A DNA stretch of 7,535 nt from Pseudomonadota bacterium. Lineage in GTDB: Bacteria > Pseudomonadota > Gammaproteobacteria > Xanthomonadales > Rhodanobacteraceae. The translations under genes and the position numbers were made by a program. The notes below the pieces were generated by a model. The model worked only from the letters and a program-made list of their open reading frames with translations. It was not told the DNA's origin and searched no databases. The stretch spans positions 1 to 7,535 of the forward strand of contig JANXVS010000377.1 in assembly GCA_025351555.1 (NCBI GenBank), given 5' to 3'. How positions within the stretch are numbered: the first letter of the stretch is position 1; the number at the start of each line of letters is the position of its first letter. This document shows positions 1 through 5,773 of this stretch, piece after piece.

Positions 1-1
1 C

Positions 2-1021
2 GACAGTGGCCAGTACGGTTCCAATCGCGGTCCGGATGATTTGCTCGATGCATTCCTCAAGCATCTGAAGGAAGGCGGTTTCGAAGGCTACGAGCGCAAG
101 CATCTGGCCATCGGCATCGGCGCCAAGCAGGTGCTGTTCAACCTGATGTATGCGTTGTTGAACGAAGGCGACGAAATCCTGATCCCGACGCCTTACTGGA
201 CCAGCTACGTCGATATCGCCGAAATCCTTGGCGCAAAAATTACCCTTTTACCGTGTCCGGCCGAACAGAACTACAAACTCACTCCGGCGCAACTCGAAGC
301 CGCGATCAAGCCGACCACCAAGCTGCTGCTGTTCAACAATCCATCCAATCCCACCGGCATGGTGTACACACCGGATGAAGTCAAGGCGATCGCCGATGTG
401 TTGGTCAAGCATCAACTTTGGGTGCTGTCCGACGATATCTACAACCGCATGATCTTCGACGGCCTGCCGTATGCGCATCTGGTCAAGGCGCGCCCGGAAT
501 TGCGCGATCGCGTGGTGCTGATCGATTCCATTTCCAAGACCTACGGCATGCCCGGTTGGCGCGTCGGCCTGATCGCTGGGCCCGAGTCGGTCGCGCAGGC
601 GATGGTCACCCTGAATTCAAATCACATCACCAGTCTGCCCGAAGTTGTTACCGCCGCGGCGACTGCGGCATTCACCGGGCCGCAGGACATCCCGCAGCAG
701 AAACGCGCGGATTTTGCCAATCGCCGCGACGAAGTAATGGCCGCATTGAACGCGATCCCGGGCGTGCGTTGCCCGAAGCCGCAGGGTGCGTTCTACGCGT
801 TCCCGGATATTTCCGTCGCATTCGCCAAGAAACATGGTAATAGTGTAATAAGCAACGATGTGGATTTTTGCAATGTGCTGCTCGATGCGAAAGGCGTGGC
901 CTGCGTGCCGGGTTCGGCCTTTGGCGAACCGCTCGCAATCCGCATTTCCTACACCTGCAAACCTGCGGAATTGACCGATGGCCTCAAGCGCATGCAGGAG
1001 TTTTTTGCTGAGTTGAAGTAA
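2..1021 (+). CDS. Aspartate aminotransferase-type PLP-dependent aminotransferase (class I/II), 5' end cut by window
   Basis: The protein probably transfers the amino group between aspartate (or a related amino acid) and 2-oxoglutarate in the cytoplasm. The frame is open from base 2 with no stop, so the true start lies outside the window. About 340 residues are visible against roughly 400 for the family, so some 60 N-terminal residues are missing; the TTG at 41 is not the real start. Counting from the TTG codon at 41 as residue 1, the fold-type I landmarks appear in order: GAKQ (27-30), the PLP-stacking Trp53 in PYW, NPSNPTG (100-106), SDDIY with Asp131 and Tyr134, the Schiff-base Lys166 in [12 protein letters not shown] (bases 536-538) with Arg174 eight residues on, and the substrate-carboxylate Arg301 in IRISY. 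The Lys-to-Arg spacing matches known aspartate aminotransferases. The stop is 29 bases before mdh, whose substrate oxaloacetate this enzyme would make. An alanine or aromatic aminotransferase of the same subgroup cannot be excluded. Confidence 0.93.
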   Translation, partial: DSGQYGSNRGPDDLLDAFLKHLKEGGFEGYERKHLAIGIGAKQVLFNLMYALLNEGDEILIPTPYWTSYVDIAEILGAKITLLPCPAEQNYKLTPAQLEAAIKPTTKLLLFNNPSNPTGMVYTPDEVKAIADVLVKHQLWVLSDDIYNRMIFDGLPYAHLVKARPELRDRVVLIDSISKTYGMPGWRVGLIAGPESVAQAMVTLNSNHITSLPEVVTAAATAAFTGPQDIPQQKRADFANRRDEVMAALNAIPGVRCPKPQGAFYAFPDISVAFAKKHGNSVISNDVDFCNVLLDAKGVACVPGSAFGEPLAIRISYTCKPAELTDGLKRMQEFFAELK

Positions 1022-1050
1022 AGCCCCATTGCCCTGCACGGAGTGACATC

Positions 1051-2037
1051 ATGAAATCCCCCGTCCGCGTTGTCGTCACCGGTGCTGCCGGCCAGATCGG
1101 TTACGCCTTGCTGTTTCGTATCGCCGCCGGCGACATGCTCGGCAAGGATCAGCCGGTCATCCTGCATCTGCTGGAAATCACGCCGGCGCTGCCCGCGCTC
1201 AACGGCGTGGCGATGGAATTAAATGACTGTGCATTCCCCCTGCTCGCCGGGATTGTCGCAACCGATGACGTCAACGTCGCCTGCAAGGATGTCGATTACG
1301 CGTTGCTCGTGGGCGCGCGCCCGCGCGGACCGGGCATGGAGCGCAAGGATCTGCTCGAAGCCAACGGCGCGATCTTCGCTCCGCAGGGCAAGGCGCTCAA
1401 CGCGCACGCCAAACGCAGCGTCAAGGTGCTCGTGGTGGGCAATCCGGCCAATACCAATTCACTGATCGCACAGCAGAATGCGCCGGACTTGGATCCGAAC
1501 TGCTTCACCGCGATGGTGCGTCTGGATCACAACCGCGCGTTGTCGCAACTCGCCGAGAAGACCGGTGCGCACACGACCGACATTCGCCAGGTAACGATCT
1601 GGGGCAATCATTCCTCGACCCAGTATCCGGATCTGTACCACGCCAGCGTGAAAGGCGAGGCCGCCATGAAGCTGATCGATGAAAATTGGTACAAGGATAC
1701 GTTCATACCGACGGTGCAGCAGCGCGGTGCGGCGATCATCAAGGCGCGCGGCGCCTCCACCGCCGCTTCAGCAGCTTCGGCAGCGGTCGATCACATGCGC
1801 ACCTGGGCGCTGGGTACTGCCGATGGCGACTGGACTTCGATGGGCATCCCGTCCGACGGCAGCTACGGCATCCAGCCCGGCGTGATCTACGGTTATCCGG
1901 TCACGTGCACAAATGGGAAATTCAGCATCGTGCAGGGGCTGCAAATCAACGCGTTCTCGCGCGAGCGCATGGACGCAACCGACAAGGAGTTGCGCGAGGA
2001 GCGGGCGGGCGTCGAACACCTGTTTACCCAGCGCTAG
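1051..2037 (+). CDS. mdh: Malate dehydrogenase (NAD-dependent)
   Basis: This enzyme interconverts malate and oxaloacetate with NAD in the TCA cycle. The 328-residue length is that of the cytosolic-type bacterial MDH family and the gene is intact. Visible landmarks are the Rossmann loop GAAGQIG (11-17), Glu42 in LLEITPA at the end of the second beta strand (an acidic residue here favours NAD over NADP), the mobile active-site loop [15 protein letters not shown] (88-102) with its substrate-binding arginines, NPANTN (131-136), RLDHNRA (157-163) with catalytic Asp159 and Arg162, and [10 protein letters not shown] (185-194) with catalytic His187. GGAG at 1040-1043 lies seven bases before the ATG and supports this start. 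The gene follows the aminotransferase after 29 bases with no visible terminator, which suggests a shared transcript. Codon use and base composition match its neighbours. Confidence 0.97.
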   Translation: MKSPVRVVVTGAAGQIGYALLFRIAAGDMLGKDQPVILHLLEITPALPALNGVAMELNDCAFPLLAGIVATDDVNVACKDVDYALLVGARPRGPGMERKDLLEANGAIFAPQGKALNAHAKRSVKVLVVGNPANTNSLIAQQNAPDLDPNCFTAMVRLDHNRALSQLAEKTGAHTTDIRQVTIWGNHSSTQYPDLYHASVKGEAAMKLIDENWYKDTFIPTVQQRGAAIIKARGASTAASAASAAVDHMRTWALGTADGDWTSMGIPSDGSYGIQPGVIYGYPVTCTNGKFSIVQGLQINAFSRERMDATDKELREERAGVEHLFTQR

Positions 2038-2123
2038 ATTTCTTGGCCAACGACGCATGACTTTCGATACAGGCTGGCGCGCGCTGTCTGGCCTATGCTC
2101 GCGCACCCACAAGAATCCAACTC

Positions 2124-2127
2124 AGGG
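2124..2127 (+). promoter_or_regulatory. Ribosome binding site deciding the S46 peptidase start
   Basis: AGGG lies nine bases before the GTG at 2137. The upstream in-frame ATG at 2095 has no comparable purine run and would put a polar stretch before the signal peptide. The in-frame ATGs at 2146 and 2155 also lack one at a useful distance. The GTG is therefore the preferred start. The 99 bases between mdh and this start contain no convincing promoter or terminator that I can see. Confidence 0.6.
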
Positions 2128-2136
2128 ATATTCGCA

Positions 2137-4227
2137 GTGAAACCCATGGTCTTTATGAAAGATGTCACTCTAGCCATCGTCTGCGCGCTCGTCACCAACG
2201 CCAGTGCCTTCGCCGCCGAAGGCATGTGGACACCCGACAACCTGCCGAAGCAGGAACTGCAGACCAAGTACAAGTTTTCACCCGATACGCATTGGGTCGA
2301 GCACGTGCAACATGCGGCGTTGCGCCTGGCCGGCGGCTGCTCTGGTTCATTCATTTCGCCGACCGGGCTGGTGCTGACCAATCATCATTGCGTGAATTCC
2401 TGCGTGCAGCAGTTGTCCACAGCAGACAAGGATTTCATCAAGACGGGTTTCTATGCGAAAGATCAGAAAGACGAGATCAAATGCCCCGAAATTGAGCTGA
2501 ACCGGCTCGACACCATCGCCAATGTCACTGATCGCGTAAAGAAAGCGACCGCCGGCAAGAGCGGTGAGGAATACAGCAAGGCCGAAAAAGCGGTGAAATC
2601 CGGCATTGAGGCAGAGTGCGTGGGCAAGGATGCAGAAAATACGCGCTGCGACGTGGTCGATCTGTACCACGGCGGCGTCTACGATGTATACAAGTACCAC
2701 CGCTTTCAGGACGTGCGTCTGGTATTCGCGCCGGAACTGGCGATGGCATTCTTCGGCGGCGATCCGGACAATTTCAATTTCCCGCGCTATGACCTGGACA
2801 TGGGCGTGCTGCGCGCTTACGAAGACAGCAAGCCGGCGAAAGTCGCCGAGTACTTCCCGTTCTCGAAGAACGGCGCCGAGGAAAACGAATTGACCGTCGT
2901 CGTCGGCAATCCCGGCGGCACCGATCGCCAGTTGACGATTTCCGAGCTTGAGACCACGCGCGATATCGACACCTTGCACGCGTTGTTGCGCTTGTCCGAG
3001 ATGCGCGGTTTCATCGAGCAGTTCCGCTCCGAAGGCGCCGAGCATTCGCGCATTGCGCAAAGCGATTTGTTCGGTATCGAGAATTCGTACAAGGCGCTGA
3101 AGGGTCGGCTTGAAGCCTTGCAGGATCCGGCCGTATTCAATTTGAAGCGCAAGCAGGAAGCCGAACTGCACGATTACGTCAACGCCGATCCCGCGCGCAA
3201 GATCAAGTACGGCGCCGCCTGGGACGCGATCGCCGCAGCGCAGGCGACCTATCGCAACATCGAGATTCCCTATCAATTCATGGAAGGCCGTGGCAGCTTC
3301 TTCACCAAATATTTCAGCTTCGCCCGCGCGCTCGTACGCGGCGCCGATGAACGCGGCAAGCCCAACGCCGAGCGCTTGCGCGAATTCACCGAGTCCCGGG
3401 TTCCGAGCCTTACCCAGCAGTTGTTCTCCACCGCACCGGTGTACCCGGAGTACGAAAAGGTCAAGCTCGCCTATTCGCTGACCAAGATGCGCGAGTGGTT
3501 GGGAGCGGACGATGCGTTCGTCAAGCAGGTGCTCGGCCAGCAATCGCCGCAGGTGCTGGCGGAAAAATGGATCGATGCAACCAAGCTCGGCGATCCGGCC
3601 GTGCGCAAGGCACTGTGGGACGACAAGGGCGATGCTGTCGCGAAATCCAACGACCCGTTTATCGTCCTCGTGCGCAGCATCGACGCGCAAGCGCGCGCGG
3701 TGCGCAAACGCATGGAAAACGAAGTGGAATCCGTCGTCAACAAGAATTCCGAACTGATCGCCGCCGCGCGCTTCGAGAAATATGGCACCAGCGTCTATCC
3801 GGATGCGACCTTCACCCAGCGCTTCTCGTTCGGCGAGGTCAAGGGCTGGGAAGTGAAAGGGCAGTCGGTCAAGCCGTTCACCGATATCGCCGGCGCGTTC
3901 GCACGCGCGACCGGTTTCGAGCCGTTCGCCTTGCCGCAATCATGGCTGGATGCGAAAGCGCAACTCAACATGCAGCAGCGCTTTGATTTCGTCACCACCA
4001 ACGACATCATCGGCGGCAATTCCGGCAGCCCGATGATCAACCGCGATGGCGAAGTCGTGGGTCTGGTATTCGACGGCAACATCGAATCGCTCGGTGGCGA
4101 CTACTGGTTCGACGAACGCGTCAACCGCACCGTTGCCGTGCACAGCGGCGCGATCATCGAGGCACTGCATAAAGTATACAAAGCCGATCGTCTCGCCAAC
4201 GAAATCGAAGCTGCGCGCAAGCACTGA
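2137..4227 (+). CDS. Exported S46-family dipeptidyl-peptidase (DPP7-type)
   Basis: This serine exopeptidase probably removes dipeptides from the N-termini of oligopeptides outside the cytoplasmic membrane. From the GTG start it has 696 residues, close to the usual 700-720. Residues 1-26 form a signal peptide (Lys-rich start, hydrophobic VTLAIVCALV, cleavage likely after ASAFA before AEGMW). EGMW followed by a DNLP segment is typical of the mature S46 N-terminus. The chymotrypsin-like triad is visible: His84 in LTNHHC, Asp221 in RYDLD, and Ser629 in GGNSGSP. The GGDPDNF segment just before the Asp supplies Asn212, which in Pseudoxanthomonas DPP BII holds the substrate amino terminus; the Asn-to-Asp spacing of nine agrees. 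Residues 645-647 are Phe-Asp-Gly. By spacing from the catalytic Ser, Gly647 takes the place of the Arg that makes DPP11 specific for Asp/Glu, so a DPP7-like preference for hydrophobic or broad P1 residues is inferred. The middle part (about 250-560) is the helical domain of the family. A start at 2095 would add 14 residues. Confidence 0.94.
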   Translation: MKPMVFMKDVTLAIVCALVTNASAFAAEGMWTPDNLPKQELQTKYKFSPDTHWVEHVQHAALRLAGGCSGSFISPTGLVLTNHHCVNSCVQQLSTADKDFIKTGFYAKDQKDEIKCPEIELNRLDTIANVTDRVKKATAGKSGEEYSKAEKAVKSGIEAECVGKDAENTRCDVVDLYHGGVYDVYKYHRFQDVRLVFAPELAMAFFGGDPDNFNFPRYDLDMGVLRAYEDSKPAKVAEYFPFSKNGAEENELTVVVGNPGGTDRQLTISELETTRDIDTLHALLRLSEMRGFIEQFRSEGAEHSRIAQSDLFGIENSYKALKGRLEALQDPAVFNLKRKQEAELHDYVNADPARKIKYGAAWDAIAAAQATYRNIEIPYQFMEGRGSFFTKYFSFARALVRGADERGKPNAERLREFTESRVPSLTQQLFSTAPVYPEYEKVKLAYSLTKMREWLGADDAFVKQVLGQQSPQVLAEKWIDATKLGDPAVRKALWDDKGDAVAKSNDPFIVLVRSIDAQARAVRKRMENEVESVVNKNSELIAAARFEKYGTSVYPDATFTQRFSFGEVKGWEVKGQSVKPFTDIAGAFARATGFEPFALPQSWLDAKAQLNMQQRFDFVTTNDIIGGNSGSPMINRDGEVVGLVFDGNIESLGGDYWFDERVNRTVAVHSGAIIEALHKVYKADRLANEIEAARKH

Positions 4228-4238
4228 TCGTACTCATG

Positions 4239-4275
4239 CCCTCCCCTTCAAGGGGAGGGTTAGGTGGGGATGGTG
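4239..4275. repeat. Perfect palindrome with G-rich tail, REP-like intergenic element and possible terminator
   Basis: Bases 4239-4248 (CCCTCCCCTT) are the exact reverse complement of 4250-4259 (AAGGGGAGGG), with a single base between them. A G-rich tail (TTAGGTGGGGATGG) follows to about 4273. The element sits between the stop of the S46 peptidase (4227) and the stop of the minus-strand gene remnant (4288 side), that is, in a convergent spacer, where dispersed palindromic repeats and bidirectional terminators are commonly found. A T run is lacking on the + side, so it is not a classic intrinsic terminator. From memory, similar C-rich/G-rich palindromes occur in many copies in proteobacterial genomes. 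Only one copy is in this window, so its repetitive nature is inferred. Confidence 0.6.
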
Positions 4276-4285
4276 TTGTCCTTCT

Positions 4286-4495
4286 TTAGCGCAACCTTTC
4301 CACCAGCGAATCCAGAAATCCCGTCCAGCCGCCACGATGATCCTCGGCCAGCGCTTCGCTCGGCAACCCCTCGTGCTTCAGCGTCAACTCGGTCTTGCCA
4401 TCGCGCGCAGTCAGCTCGATGGTCGCCACTGATTCCTTGCCCAAACGCCAGAAAATTACACCCCCTTCGTCGAGATTCCCCATAATTCGGGTCAT
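4286..4495 (-). pseudogene. C-terminal remnant of an AHSA1/SRPBCC-domain protein
   Basis: The 69 codons read on the minus strand match the C-terminal half of the AHSA1-like SRPBCC (START-fold) family. A strand with SVATIELTARDG leads into KTELTLKHEGLP, then EDHRGGWTGFLDSLVERL, the usual final helix with the HRxGW motif. Complete members have about 140-165 residues, and the N-terminal half with its first helix and strands is missing. Upstream in the same frame a stop lies at 4520-4522 and no family-like sequence is seen there or in the other minus frames, so a simple frameshift close to the break does not restore it. The ATG at 4495 has no clear ribosome binding site. I read it as the tail of a deleted or displaced gene, possibly cut when the large surface-protein gene next to it arrived. 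Expression as a small protein is possible but unlikely. Confidence 0.6.
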
Positions 4496-4557
4496 CGAGG
4501 TTGTTCGGCCGATAGCCTTTCATTCGTTTCCGTGCAAGTATCGCGATCAGGTTCAAC

Positions 4558-4563
4558 AGGGGA
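4558..4563 (+). promoter_or_regulatory. Ribosome binding site of the large surface-protein gene
   Basis: AGGGGA ends five bases before the ATG at 4569. It fixes the start there, although the frame is open further upstream with another ATG at 4395. The 4569 start also places a clean signal peptide at the N-terminus. No convincing promoter boxes were found between 4496 and 4557. Confidence 0.65.
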
Positions 4564-4568
4564 ACCTA

Positions 4569-5600
4569 ATGAACGTATTGTCTGTGCCGCGCCGCGCGCG
4601 GCGCCAAGCTGATCTCGTGGGTGTGTTCCTGCTCGGCAGCGTGCTGCACGCGCAAGCGAACATCCTCGTCACCTCAAGCGGCAACCCATCATCGGTCACC
4701 TGCACAACGGCGCAGGCGATCAACGCGGCGAACAACGCCAATGGCGTGAACAGCCTGGCGCGCGACGCAGGCAATTGCGCCGGCGCGGCAGCCGGCGCGA
4801 ACACGATCTCGTTCGCGGCGCCATTGCAAGGCACGACGATCACTTTTACCCAAGTGGACAATTATTGGTACGGCCCGAACGTGCTGCCGCCGATCCAATC
4901 GATCATCACGCTCGAAGGCGATGGCACGACGCTGCAAATCTCGGGTGTCGCGGCGCGTTTTTTTTACGTTTCCGGACGCTTTGCATCACCGTCGGGCGGC
5001 CTCACCCTGCATAAGCTCAGCCTGACCGGCGGCCATGCAAAAGGTGGCGATAGTTTTAGTGGCGGCGGTGGTGGCGCGGGCATGGGCGGGGCGATCTTCA
5101 ATCAGGGCTTTTTGACCTTGAATGCGGTCACCTTGGACGGCAACACCGCGCAGGGCGGAAGTTCCGGCGCGGCCAGTGCCGGCGGCGGCGGCGGCATGGG
5201 CCAGGATTCACCAGGCGAGAACGGCGGCGGTTTCGGCGGCCAGTTGCCCGGCTTGAGTGGCGCCAGCAGTGGAGGTATCGGTTCGAGTCCAGCCAATGGC
5301 AGCGGCGGCGGCGGCGGTGGTGGCGGATTCACATTCTTCGCCAATGGCGCCAACGCGACCTCGCACAATGGCGCGGCCGGCGGTGGCTACGGCGCCCTGG
5401 GTGGCGCCGGCAACGGCGGGTTCGGCGACGTGGGCGGCCAGGGTGGCGATGGCGGTGGCGGGGCATTGGCGATAGACGCGACGGTACCGGCATCGGCATC
5501 GGCGGCATGGGCGGCGGCTTCGGTCAGGGTGGCCTCGCTGGCAGCGGCATCAACACCGGCTTCGGCGGCGGCGGCGGCGGCGGTTACGGCGACGGGTTAG
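4569..5600 (+). CDS. Large exported glycine-rich beta-helix/Ig-like surface protein, N-terminal part before a frameshift
   Basis: As sequenced, this frame gives 343 residues, but the last 40 or so are an Ala-rich out-of-frame reading. Residues 1-30 are a signal peptide: a basic start (RRARR), then hydrophobic LVGVFLLGSVL and a likely cleavage site after HAQA. Residues 40-80 (TCTTAQAINAANN followed by GANTISF) resemble the N-terminal C-x-L-x-x-A-I-x-x-A-N signature of exported proteins with right-handed parallel beta-helix repeats. Residues 85-155 continue as short beta strands (TTITF, SIITLEGDGTTLQI, GLTLHKLSLTGG). A coil GMGGAIFNQGFLTLNAVTLDGN spans about 171-192. From about 196 the chain becomes extremely glycine-rich. 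Sense in this frame is lost after about residue 298-305 and it ends at TAG 5598-5600. The rest of the protein is in the following entry. Its function is unknown; a cell-surface or secreted structural or adhesive role is inferred from the domain types only. Confidence 0.8.
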   Translation: MNVLSVPRRARRQADLVGVFLLGSVLHAQANILVTSSGNPSSVTCTTAQAINAANNANGVNSLARDAGNCAGAAAGANTISFAAPLQGTTITFTQVDNYWYGPNVLPPIQSIITLEGDGTTLQISGVAARFFYVSGRFASPSGGLTLHKLSLTGGHAKGGDSFSGGGGGAGMGGAIFNQGFLTLNAVTLDGNTAQGGSSGAASAGGGGGMGQDSPGENGGGFGGQLPGLSGASSGGIGSSPANGSGGGGGGGGFTFFANGANATSHNGAAGGGYGALGGAGNGGFGDVGGQGGDGGGGALAIDATVPASASAAWAAASVRVASLAAASTPASAAAAAAVTATG

Positions 5601-5773
5601 GCGGTGGCCTTTCCGGCGGCGGCGGTTTCGGTGGTGGCGGCGGCGATTCCGGCGGTGGCGGCGGTTTCGGCGGCGGTGGCGGCTCTGCCAACGGCGTCGG
5701 CGGCGGCGCTGGCGGTTTCGGTGGGGGTGACGGCCTCAGCAACAACGGCCAGGGCCCCGGCGGCGACGGCGCC
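5154..5773 (+). repeat. Glycine-rich low-complexity insert
   Basis: About 205 residues, roughly half or more glycine by eye, are built from GGx and GGGGG runs with Phe, Ser, Asn and Ala (GGGFGG, GGGGGYGDG, GGGGDSGGGGG). The DNA is dominated by GGC/GGT codons, with a short GGC triplet tract at 5564-5581. The insert separates two near-identical beta-helix coils. It resembles other PGRS-like glycine-rich stretches that can form packed polyglycine II helices, but that structural reading is a guess. Confidence 0.75.
5455..5485 (+). other. Frameshift site (one base missing, or -1 shift) in the surface-protein gene
   Basis: Before this stretch the Gly-rich protein reads in the frame of ATG 4569. 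After it, the same kind of sequence reads in the frame of 5462. In frame 1 of 4569 the downstream text turns Ala-rich and hits a stop at 5598. In the other frame the upstream text is a run of Trp and Arg. The switch therefore lies here. Adding one G to the run at 5460-5463 or one G near 5475-5480 gives a continuous glycine-rich chain. No canonical X-XXY-YYZ slippery heptamer in the right phase is visible. Confidence 0.75.

Noticed and set aside
2041..2100. Possible promoter TTGGCC with CGATAC 16 bases on, before the S46 peptidase
   Set aside because: Both boxes match the sigma-70 consensus poorly and such chance pairs are common, so it is not reported as a feature.
2347..3939. 530-codon open frame on the minus strand
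   Set aside because: It lies wholly antisense to the S46 peptidase, whose catalytic motifs and signal peptide are clear. The minus translation shows no recognisable domain, and long antisense frames are expected in GC-rich codon usage.
4260..4556. 98-codon minus-strand frame overlapping the SRPBCC remnant
   Set aside because: It has no family-like sequence. The overlapping frame 4286-4495 carries the TELTLKHEGLP and HRGGW motifs. Joining the two by a frameshift does not recover the missing N-terminal half.
5450..5490. Programmed -1 ribosomal frameshifting to make a full-length protein
   Set aside because: No slippery heptamer of the canonical form is seen in the proper phase, and programmed shifts are not known for this kind of protein. 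Mutation or sequencing error is simpler.
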